Position numbers and translations under genes: made by a program. Positions 1 to 10,000 of a stretch of 64,000 bases of DNA are shown here, piece after piece. The DNA lies in the NCBI GenBank assembly GCA_026168455.1, contig CM047428.1, forward strand, positions 87,438,594 through 87,502,593. The letters are read 5' to 3'. How positions within the stretch are numbered: the first letter of the stretch is position 1; every line of letters begins with the position of its first letter. Under the pieces are notes generated by a model that made no database searches, was not told the DNA's origin, and saw only the letters and a list, made by a program, of their open reading frames with translations. This DNA is from Theocolax elegans (taxonomy: Eukaryota > Arthropoda > Insecta > Hymenoptera > Cerocephalidae).

Positions 1-1402
1 CCGACATACGCGATAATTGGCAATAAATCTGCAAATAAAAGAGTATGTGTGGAAAAATAGGAGAAGAGGCCCCTTCGTTTGTCGACAATCTAACGGTGTA
101 TAGAATTGCAGAGAAAAATATTCTATTGTGTTTTTGAGAACCATCCCTTACTAACAAATATGAACGTAACCTCAAGATAGTGCACACTGACTTGAAGTTT
201 GTTGCTATGGGATGGTTCTCAAAAACACAAATAATATATTTTATTCTGAAATTTATTTATTTTTTAAGCACGATCATTGCACGAGTGTGCTTTATATTTT
301 CACCATCGCGAAAAAAGTAACACTATAAATAATTGTTTATTTATACATAAAAACATTTTTCGTCCAGAAAATAAGTGATTTTAAACGTTTTTGAAAATGT
401 ATGTATAAGTGTGCATATATGTATATAGTCAAGTTAATCAAATAACTCAGCCAATTTGGATTTTTGAACCGATTTCGCTGAAATGTTTGTGATATCTTCT
501 ACATAAATAGAGAAGTAAACGTTCCTATTTTGAATCAAATTGGTCGAATAGGTCTTGAACGGTAGCATTTTTTAAAATGGCCCTAAAACGTTTTTCTACG
601 ACATTATATAAAAAATTAAATAATCTCAAATATAAATATAGAAAATGTTCAAATATAAAATATCTGATAATTTTTGTCTTCTAACTTTTTATGTACAACT
701 GAATACTGGCAAGTTAAACGTTTCTTCTACTTTATAAAGACAAATATAAATTGTACTGTAAAAGTTTAAGTGTAAAAAATCTTTATCTTAATAACATAAA
801 ACTTTTTTTTATACAACACTTTTGCTTAGAAGAATATTTTTAAAAAAGCATAAAATATACAATAAAAGAAGCTTTTTAGACATTAACTAAATAAATATTG
901 ATTTTCCGTAAAAATTTTAAATGTAAAAAATGTACATTATAATAAAAGAAAACTTTTTTCTATTAGACATTTCTTACTTACATTGCTATTTTTCCTGATA
1001 AATGAAAAAAAACGGTTAAAAAAGCGTAAAATGTAGAAAAAAGACGGTTTCAGACGTTATCTAAATAAATATCGATTATACGTAGAAATTTTAAAGGTAA
1101 GAAATGTTTATCAGAAAATAAAACTTTTGTTTGCCTTTTAATTGTTTTTGAAAATGTATGTATGCTTGTACTATGTATGTACTATGTATGTAAACAAGTC
1201 AATCGAAAAATTAAGACAATTTTTACCCATTTGGCCAAAATGTATTTTTATAGTAAATTCTAAATATTGTAGTCGTTTATTTTTTAATGCACTTAATGAT
1301 CGAGCCTGGAATGTAAAAGCGTATTTACATATTTTGAGCCCTCTAGTTTATTTTTATGATTTTACTAATAGATCAAGAAAAATGGTGTATGGGACCCCGT
1401 AA
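1..1402. mobile_element. TTAA-type MITE, copy A (left end outside the window)
   Basis: Bases 1-110 match the inner left arm of the intact copy at 57587-57970 (…AATAAA…GTATGTG…GAGAAGAGGC…CCTTCGTTT). Bases 125-231 hold the family's central palindrome (ATTGTGTTTTTGAGAACCAT and its complement) with the shared TAACCTCAA motif between the arms. A right end resembling the family terminus (GTGTATGGGACCCCG) lies at 1386-1398, followed by TTAA at 1403. The middle (240-1380) is unlike the short copies and includes degenerate tandem repeats, so this may be a longer relative or two elements side by side. Confidence 0.5.
758..1135. repeat. Degenerate tandem repeat, about 150-175 bp period
   Basis: A block beginning GTAAAAnTTTnAnnTGTAAnAAAT recurs at 758, 908 and 1082. 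Each copy is followed by an A/T-rich tract with AAAACTTTT. The last two copies share more sequence (TAAAAAAGCnTAAAATnTA at 841 and 1017, and CTAAATAAATAT before each block). The repeats lie inside the copy A interval and encode nothing. Confidence 0.5.
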
Positions 1403-1451
1403 TTAAAAATCAAAACAGGTTGATTACGTATGAGTAAAGTACACGTACAGG

Positions 1452-1453
<2 letters not shown>

Positions 1454-1482
<29 letters not shown>
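1454..1482. repeat. (GA)n microsatellite
   Basis: About 14 uninterrupted GA units at the upstream edge of the candidate promoter. In insects such tracts can bind GAGA-type factors; here that is only a possibility. Confidence 0.9.
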
Positions 1483-1485
<3 letters not shown>

Positions 1486-2205
1486 GAGAAGGGGAGGGGG
1501 CTAGGCGAGGGAGTAAGAGCAGGCGGCGGAGCTGAGAGCGCAGAGTAGAGGAGTAAGGAGTTGGGTGTAAACGACGGTAGATGTCGGGAGCGGTGGGTCG
1601 AGGAACGCGCGTGCATTGAACCTTCGGGAGAGTATCCAGCGAGCGTGCGCGAGACTCACCTGTCAGTTTTCGCGGCTCGGTCCGCGGTGCGGCCTCAGTC
1701 TTGCCTCGGCACTCCTCGGCGCGTGTACCCTATACGTATATAGGTATATATATATGCGTCTGCGTATCCACGTATATTGTGCTCGTCGTCGTCGCCGTCG
1801 TCGTTTGAGCGCGCCCGGTCAAACGGAATCTTAACGCACGAGCGAAGGAAGCAAGGAAGGAAGGAAGAAAGGAGGGAAGGTTCGCGCGTATCGTGTGTGT
1901 CTCTTGATATATATATTATATATACATATACGTGCGTACACATTCCATCCGCGAAAATCGCGAGTGCGCGTCGATGACCCAAAGGTGAGAGAGATAAAAA
2001 GAGAGAGAGATAGAGATAGAGAGACGTTCCTCCGATCTCTGTTGTACCCTGCACCGCTTGGAAGTATCTTTTGTGTGTGTGCTGTGTGTGCTGTGTACAG
2101 TTTGTTTTGGTGAGGCGAGGAAGAGAGGAAGAGAGGGAGTGGGAGATCAGCTGATGACGCGGTGAGATCTCCTATTGTGCGGTTTACACACGTATTATAT
2201 AGAAA

Positions 2206-2230
2206 GAGAGAGAGAGAGAGAGAGAGAGAG
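2206..2230. repeat. (GA)n microsatellite in the candidate 5' exon
   Basis: An uninterrupted GA run followed by two CCAGAGAGAG units (2231-2250) and a donor-like GTATGC at 2251. Confidence 0.9.
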
Positions 2231-2677
2231 CCAGAGAGAGCCAGAGAGAGGTATGCGTGTGGAGGATGTCCCGGCGCGTGGGTGGCCAGACCCGGCCTGA
2301 GGACGAAGCGTAAGGACGAAAAACTGGGCCAACTGGGGGGAGGAGCGCCTGCATAATTCAGGCGCACCAGGTTTAACACCAACGGAAGTCATATGCCCGT
2401 GCACACGCGCAAAACGGTAAATCACGTACACGCACGGTCGTGCATCTCTTCTCACGCACGAGGTTCTTCTTGTTGTTGCTTGCCGTTGCTGTCGCTGCCG
2501 CTTCTGTCCTTTTTTTTTTTGGTCTTTTGCACGATTGTGTGTGATGTCTCGTGGGAGAGCTGCTCTTCCGTAGGCACTTGTATTGCTTTTCTTTATTATT
2601 ATTCGATTGCGCGCGGCCTCTTTTCCTTTGTTGCCGCACGACACTTCTTTTCCTTTTTTTTCTCTCTCTCTTTGTAG

Positions 2678-2710
2678 AAGAAGGAGGAGGAGGAGGAGGA
2701 GGAGGAGGAG
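2678..2710. repeat. (GGA)n tract at the putative exon 1 end
   Basis: AAG followed by about ten GGA/GAG units immediately before GTAAGT at 2711. Purine-rich GGA/GAA runs next to donors can act as splicing enhancers; that role is inferred. Confidence 0.9.
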
Positions 2711-2716
2711 GTAAGT

Positions 2717-4384
2717 GGGGGAACCACGCGAGAAAGGAGCTGCTCTCGCGACGCCGGGAGGAGAGGGTTCTAGGTTAACGAGGTGTCAAAATAGGCTCTT
2801 GACTTTGTTTCAAACCTTGAATTTTCCCTCGTTCAATCGTAACCGTCGTTTTATACTTACCTTTCTTTGGTTCTATTTCTCTTTTCTTCTTTTCGGGCCT
2901 TTCCTTTTTTTGTTGCATGTACTCGAGTTTGCATCGCGTTACGCCCTCACGAAAACGTAATGTTCGACGTATAGGTACTGTACCGGGAAAAAGGTTTAAA
3001 GGTAATTCCGAATTGTATAGGTACGAAATTCAACAACACGCATGTACCCTGTATACTTAAAGAATTCTTTATGGACTCTCGAATACGTGCTTATACGGAC
3101 GTTCAAGAGTATTGACAAAGTTTTTACAAACGATACTTTTAGATTACTTGGTACATTGCTACCAGTTTATGTTCATGCTAAACCCTAAACTATTAAAATT
3201 TACGGTATAACGTGTTAATCGACTATTTTACACTCTAGGAAATGACTACACTGCGAGCGTTGCACACCTTTAAAAAGTGCAACTGACACACTACTTTTTT
3301 CGAAAAGTGCAATATTCTTTAATTTTACACTTTTTGAAAAATGTTAAGTTCTCATTTGACAGATTTAGTTCTCAATATTTACACCACAGGGTTTTCGAGT
3401 GTAAAGATACACCGTAAAAAAAGTAAAATTTTACATACATCGACTCTTGACAGAGATGCGAAGAATGTAGACACACAAGGTAGTCGTAGATGATGTTTGT
3501 ATATTTACTTAATAACAACGTAGACCGATGTGTGCCGCTCGCCGGACAGCAATCGTAACGACTATACCTAAAATTTACTCGCGAGTCGCGACTCGCGAGG
3601 TGAAAACAAACAGTGATCAGAGAGAAAATAATAGTAATCATCGCTAATTGGTCACACAAAACTCTCTACCTTCTTTTTTTATTTCCATTTCAATCCACGC
3701 GGATTAGACTGATTATAATTAAATAGACGGACGCTCTTTTATATTGACTGTCATCGTCAGAATATGAATAATGTTATACGTATATTACGATAATAACGTC
3801 ACTGACAGATTTATCGTTAGACCATTCATTGATTATTCTCAAATGATAAATAAAAAGTGTCCAGATTTAATTTACTTTTTTTTTATAAATATTTGTAATT
3901 AAAAAGATAATATCTCCGTGGTATAGTCACACAATTATTTGGTGACAATGACATCGGTATAATTGACTCGTATCGTTTAAATATGATAAATGCGTTAACA
4001 ATATTACTATAGAAAAAAGTGTCCAGTTTCAATAATTTCTCTTTACCTTTACCATAAATATTTTTTAAAAAAAGGGGCAGTTATAATCAGTGACAAAATT
4101 AATAATGTAAAAAAAGGTTGGATTTACGTGACGTAGTGTGTAAATTTAATTGCAAGAATTCTACTGCAACGTACGTGGGCGAGGCTAAGTGAGAGCTCGA
4201 CGGAACGCATCAATGAACGTGAAAAAGAAATTCGAAAACCCGAGTTAGTTTACGTGTTGAAAAACGGAGAATCATGAATTTGAGTTGGAAAAATGTACAA
4301 GTGTTGAATACTGAGACGCGTGTAATTATTGTACACAAAGTAAATAATAAATGAGATTAGTTAATTATTAAGAAATTACGAGAA
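2717..4384. other. Intronic, no gene seen
   Basis: AT-rich sequence without a recognisable reading frame. It contains the 22-bp palindrome at 3578-3599, a group of AAAAAGTGC-type repeats around 3274-3440, and two AAAAAGTGTCCAG repeats at about 3852 and 4014. Confidence 0.6.
3578..3599. repeat. 22-bp perfect CG-rich palindrome
   Basis: Two CTCGCGAG octamers flank a central TCGCGA, so the 22 bases equal their own reverse complement. It stands out in an AT-rich intron. CTCGCGAG is the core of the TCTCGCGAGA motif bound by BANP-type factors in animals; binding here is not shown. Confidence 0.85.
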
Positions 4385-4580
4385 TACACGGAGAAAAATG
4401 ACAATGTCATTGCGTAAAGATTACTATATAATATTTATAATAACAAATTACTACTACTTCTTGAAAATTTACCAGATTGTTACTGTATGCAACATAGTTA
4501 ATATTTGTAATAATTGTCAAGTCTGTCCCTCGATTACTCAATGACCTCGTAATTTTTACTACGACATTTTTCTCCTCGTA
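4385..4580. mobile_element. Short TIR element (CACGGAGAAAAATG type)
   Basis: The left end TACACGGAGAAAAATG (4385-4400) matches the complement of 4565-4580 (TACGAGGAGAAAAATG) with two mismatches, bounding 196 bp of AT-rich noncoding DNA. Related termini occur at 56063 and 56638. No clear target-site duplication was seen. Confidence 0.55.
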
Positions 4581-4666
4581 CGAATGTTTCATTTAGATTT
4601 TGAGGTTAAGAATGTGAAACCTAGGAATTTTTCTGTTAGTCGCAACGAGAGATACGGTTTTATACA

Positions 4667-5379
4667 CACGGAAAGAAATTTGGAAGGCTGAAGCGTCGAA
4701 GATTTGGAAACAATGTATGTCCGAAAAATACTGCATCTTTACACCTCAAAAATGGGAGTTATTCGCTTCTAAATAGAAGTGTTTCGGTTCCAACAATTTC
4801 GGATATACAACGCGCTCAGAATGGAAGTAGGAGCAGTCATACTGGAAGGGCTGGGTATCCGAGATTTCGCTGCGTAGTGAGCTCCGCCCGTTGGAGCTCT
4901 CAGACCTCCAAACGTAATATCTTGTCGGGTCGAGCACGTGAAGCGTATTTTGACTTAGCGCTTCTTAGAATTAGTCGCTTTAATGTAAAAATTCGTATTA
5001 TTTTCGAGCTCGTAAATAAACAGCTATTATTTTCATTTCTATATAAATTATTTTAATACCACTACACAAATATATAATGTAAATGTAAACACTCAACTCG
5101 ATCGTTCGTATAAGCGCATCCGAGATCCCGCAGATTTGGAAGTCTGAGAGCTCCAAAGCGGAATCAACACGACGCCGTAAAACTCGGAGGTTTTGGGGGG
5201 CGCTACTGGGAGCGCTACACTTCGTCTTTGAAGCGTGGAGACTCCGAGAATATCGGAGTCTCATAGATGCCGATTTCGACGCGAATTCTTACAAGAACTT
5301 GCATAAATAGTGCCGATTGTCGGAAATGAGTCTAGTTGACATTTATTTTAAGTGTCAGCCTTCCAAATTTCTTTCCGTG
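4667..5379. mobile_element. 713-bp nonautonomous TIR element
   Basis: Perfect 25-bp terminal inverted repeats: 4667-4691 (CACGGAAAGAAATTTGGAAG, then GCTGA) and its complement at 5355-5379. Inside, a second inverted pair (GGAGCTCTCAGACCTCCAAA near 4892 and TTTGGAAGTCTGAGAGCTCC near 5136) and direct repeats of ATCCGAGAT (near 4857 and 5118) show a built-up palindromic structure. The interior is richer in GC than its flanks and has no transposase frame. Superfamily not determined. Confidence 0.75.
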
Positions 5380-5731
5380 CACGCTATTATTTAAAAAATG
5401 CACCAATTCTTTAGGACGCGCATTCCTTTCTCTCAGTGAAATTAATAAAGTAGAATACTCTCGTTAAGAAATCTACCATATACGTTTTATGACTCAATCG
5501 TGTCGTTTTTTAACTGTAAATCCGTCCAACCTAATTCCTACTATATACATGGAATATGTATATATATATACATATAGATATACAAGTTACAATCTTAAAT
5601 GGAATACGCAACGAGATTTTATAACCGACGGTATAATGTACACTTTATCGTGTATTGAATGCTGTTAAAGCATTTCCGTGTATCTGCACGAAATTTTGTC
5701 TTTGTATACGGTTGTCGTGTTACGTGTACGT

Positions 5732-5767
<36 letters not shown>

Positions 5768-6377
5768 CTTATAAATATACAATATGTATATAAAAATAAT
5801 ATACATTCGACGGATCTCTGTCGTGAGTGCATGTAAAGTTTGTTTCTTCGTTATTACTATACAATTTCGTAATTTGTTCATTTATTTATTTATCCAATTC
5901 TTTGTCTATCAACTCATGACTTTTTGTACTAAATATACGGGTTGCTGCTTAATTTTGCACGTAGATATCATAGAAATGTTCGTTCCATAAAATTGTTCGC
6001 TTTTTCTCGTGAACATTTATACATGAGCAATGTTCACTAATTTAGATGATGATTTTAGATTTTCATAGTTACCTTTTAAAATGTTGAGTGTCTTAAATGT
6101 CATAGTTTTTGAGTATTAATATCCCACATATGTGAGCATACTGTTTCGAGATCATTTTAAAATCGATAAATTTAGACAACGTAAAAGTCACTTTTCGTAT
6201 TAAAAACATACGTCTTGCAAATTTTGAGATTTGAGAATGTATTGTTTCGAGATCATTTTAAAATTGATTAATTCGATAATAGAGATGCACATGAGATCTT
6301 ATGAAGATGCATTTTGAAAATTTTGGGGATACAGTAATTGCGGATTCTTTCACTATTTTAAGACCTCATGAACTAAG
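5380..6377. other. Intronic, no gene seen
   Basis: AT-rich noncoding DNA. It holds an (ACA)12 microsatellite (5732-5767) and a 26-base near-identical direct repeat (TGTTTCGAGATCATTTTAAA…) at 6142 and 6243, 101 bases apart, with one mismatch. Confidence 0.6.
5732..5767. repeat. (ACA)12 microsatellite
   Basis: Twelve uninterrupted ACA units. Confidence 0.95.
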
Positions 6378-7067
6378 ACTAACAAGGAGACCCTCATATG
6401 TTTGGGAAACGGATCGTGCCCAGCTTGTAGTATATGTTTTCTAATATAAAAATATGAAAAAAGCCAGAGCCGCAGACTCTAACAATCGTTTTTTCAAAAG
6501 TTATACGCTGTTAAAGCAAAATTTCCAAAAAAAAGAGACTTCACTTTAAACGCTTATAACTTCTGACCTATCAAATATTGACATTCAAACCAAAGTTTAC
6601 TGAAAAGCTGAGATAAAATAGATACATTTTAAAAAAAAGTACGTTCAAATCCATTAAAATGGAGCAGAGTTATAGCCGAATTAAGAATTTAAAGAAATTT
6701 AGCTTAAAAAAATCAATAAAATTTGTACTGTTCATTTTTGTTTAAAATTGCTTCTAATTCTTAATTCGGCTATAACTCTGCTCCATTTTAATGGATTTGA
6801 ACGTACTTTTTTTTAAAATGTATCTATTTTATCTCAGCTTTTCAGAAAACTTTGGTTTGAATGTCAATATTTGATAGGTCAGAAGTTATAAGCGTTTAAA
6901 GGAAAGTCTCTTTTTTTTGGAAATTTTGCTTTAACAGCGTATAACTTTTGAAAAAACGATTGTTAGAGTCTGCGGCTCTGGCTTTTTTCATATTTTTATA
7001 TTAGAAAACATATACTACAAGCTGGGCACGATCCGTTTCCCAAACATATGAGGGTCTCCTTGTAAGT
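6378..7067. repeat. 690-bp long inverted repeat (hairpin)
   Basis: Arms 6378-6689 and 6756-7067 (312 bases each) are reverse complements with about four mismatches by hand alignment; the loop is 66 bases. Outer ends are ACTAACAAGGAGACCC and its near-complement. An intronic transcript of either strand could fold into about 310 bp of double-stranded RNA. There is no reading frame and no obvious target-site duplication. It could be a foldback MITE or a recent inverted duplication. Confidence 0.95.
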
Positions 7068-10000
7068 TTAATATCAGTTTAAGCTATTTTGTATTATAAA
7101 CATAAACTTATTTCAAATATTACATATATTTTATTATATTTGTACCACACATAAAATATGTACTTAAAAATTATAGTAAATTTTTTGTAAATAAATTTTA
7201 AAACAAAAATTACTAATTACCTCAATTATCCCTTAAATAAGCTTCAAATGATATATATATACCATCTCAAAGAAATTTAAAATGACTGTAGTGAACAAAG
7301 TTAAGTCGATCTTGGATATCAAAAATAGTCTCGAAAAAGTAGTTGTTAAGGAGACGTGAAACTAAAAAGAATTGGAATCCTTATTTATTTTTTAATTAAC
7401 AGTGGATTGAGTTTTTCCAAATAATCTTTCTGCAATGCTCTTCTACTTGCTTTGAATAATACGTATAATTTTTTTAAAACTTTTTACCGCTAAATGACTG
7501 AGATTTTCGTGCAACCTCATTTTTTTGCAAACGGATCAATTTTTCACCTAATAATTAATTTAATTTTAATTTTTAATTAATTTAAAATTATTTTTTTTTT
7601 AAATCTTTCTGTCAACTTCTTCTATATTACTGAAGTGTCCCGTATGAATTTTTCTAGATTTTTAGTTCGATAATTGCAGAAAATTTTTGAGTTTTTAAAA
7701 GTAGATCACTGTAATTTGGCTATCGAATCTTAAAAAAGTACCTCTTAGATAATTTATTTTAAAAAAGAGTATATTGGATTTTAAGATGTTCTGCCTCAAA
7801 ATCTTTAAAACTCATTTAAAAGCACCTAGAGTAAACTATATATATTCAGGCAATTTATAGCCTTTTGTCCAAATTCACCGTATAGATAAGAATGTAATGT
7901 AAAGCGTTGAAATGACACGGTTTTATAACACCCTCTTTACACGTTTAATTGCAATAAAAATTTTTTGTTCAGTATTCCAATTGATATAACGAAAAAAAAA
8001 AGAAATATCGCATTAAATTTAGACCGTTTCATAGTTTTGTTTCGTGTTACCGATAACCTCCTTATTCCGACTAGATAAAGATTTATTTCAATTTGCGTGT
8101 ACGCGGATCTCGAGGAAAAATTTCCTTCGTACATAAATCTCAAGAACGTAACTATACCTATACCACTTTCATCTAAGAGAAAAAAGGTGATTCTACTAAT
8201 TTCGAAGAGACTCGATAAATAATTCGAAAAAAATTTTACGCATTCTCGGAAAAATCGGACCTGAATATTTTAATACCTCGTTACACGATAACTCTTCTTT
8301 CGAAAGTAAAAAAGAAAAAAGTGTATAAAACGCAAACGAAAACAATTGAGCGCGCCATTAAATTGTAACTTTCGTTAACAAATGAGAATATTATATAAGT
8401 AATCGCTCGTTTGGATTCCTCGATGCTTATTAATTTTGATTTCGCAACGCGCGATGATGTTTGCAACGATAATGAAAAATACATCCAGTTTGTTTCGTTT
8501 GCCTGACCGTCCAAATGAATGTTTTCTCGCGTTATTAATCGCGTATGTATACAACAGTTTGCATAAATATTTATTTCGTGCCAATGTGCAGTAATTCGTG
8601 TTGTTTCTTCTTCTTTCTCTCCATCTTATTGTATTTTCATTAACCCTTATATTTTAAACTATTTTTCAAGTTATATAATGTAATCTATACGGAAACCTAA
8701 ATCTAACCTCAAAATATTATATAGAAATGGGTTAATTTTTATCAGGAAGGTCGATCAATGTTCACGTTAATTATCAAATTTAATCGTATATTTATTAAAG
8801 TGATCGATAATTATAAATGTTTTTGGTGCGAAACGAGAAAATACGAATTATTTATGTATGGGAAACTTAACGAGTCGATCGTAATAAACGAAATTGATGT
8901 TGTTAAGATTAACAATTGATTAATTGTATACTTAAAGATCCGCTGTAAATAGACATTTGATTGCGATGTTACGTCGAAGCATTGGCAGTTTTTCCTATAA
9001 ACTATAAATTTTTCCTATAAATTTTTCCATGTAGAATTATTTAATTAACCTTATGCTTTTTTAAATATTCGATATTTATCTTATTTAGTATAGAGCCATA
9101 TTTGATAATAAATTAATCCTAAGAATAGGTATTTTATAGCTAACAACAAGCCATGTTCTACCGATTTTTTAAAAATGTCTAATTTGTACCTAATGAAATG
9201 ATTTGAATTTCTGATTAAATGAATATTAAAGAGAAGGTATAATACTTATGAAATTCGGACAGCTCATATTACTATAGAGATATTTAAAAATGTGTGATTA
9301 TACTGACGTATATGGTGTTACGTTATGTGCAATGAGTTTAAATTTGTGCTTCTCGAGAATTAATGAATATTTCTGCTTAAAATTTAGTACACATCCCTAA
9401 CAGCAGTCGAAACGATTATTTAAGTCTAATATGATTTAGCCATTTTTTTAAAAACGGATAGTGATAGTCTGTAAAATAGGTGTTTGTAACCTCTAATCGT
9501 TAAAAATACCGAAAAGTGTGAACTTTCCGAAAAAATAAAATTTGAGGGAAAATACCAAAATTAAGCATCAAAGTATCGTTTTTACCCTAGTGGACATTCC
9601 GATGTAAATGACCTTTAAGTGTAGCGGTAAAATGTTGATTTTGTATAAACAAAAATATACATGCATTATATACATATAGAAAATCTATTTTTGGTTAACC
9701 TCATCATTCTTAATTTTCTGCTAAGCTATCTTTAAAAAATTAAGATAAATGTTTATAATTGTCGTTTAAAATGTTGAAGCAAATTGTTAACCAAAGTTGA
9801 ATATAGGAAATAATTTAAAGTAAAAAAGTGCTCAGTTTGTTAATCTGACACAGGCCTAATTGAAAATAAATTTTCTACAAAATTTGTATATTAGTAACCA
9901 ATATCTATTCCTGTATCATATGGAAATGTTTTATTTTATTGTCAATTTAGTGCAGAATGTGCTAGGAAGGTAACGTTTAAAACTTTTTATTCACAAAATT

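Larger units (their letters stand above)
1440..2710 (+). promoter_or_regulatory. Syn1: Candidate promoter and noncoding first exon of Syn1
   Basis: This block is much richer in G+C and CpG than its surroundings. It contains GA tracts (1454-1482, 2206-2230), a GGA tract (2680-2710), CG-rich stretches and arthropod initiator-like TCAGT/CAGT motifs near 1661-1700. It ends at GAG|GTAAGT (2711), the best consensus donor in the region. Further donor-like sites are AAAG|GTGAGA (1985) and GAG|GTATGC (2251). Long purine-rich, CG-rich leaders are common in insect promoters. Several ATGs with only short reading frames would act as uORFs. The nearest recognised plus-strand gene is the Syn1 exon 37 kb downstream, so assignment to it is an inference; it could instead belong to an unseen transcript or a divergent upstream gene. 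Confidence 0.5.

Noticed and set aside
1561..2400. Overlapping open frames of 60-180 residues on both strands in the GA/CT-rich block
   Set aside because: The translations are simple-repeat products (S/L, R/E runs) with no domains, and they overlap on both strands; high GC merely lowers stop frequency.
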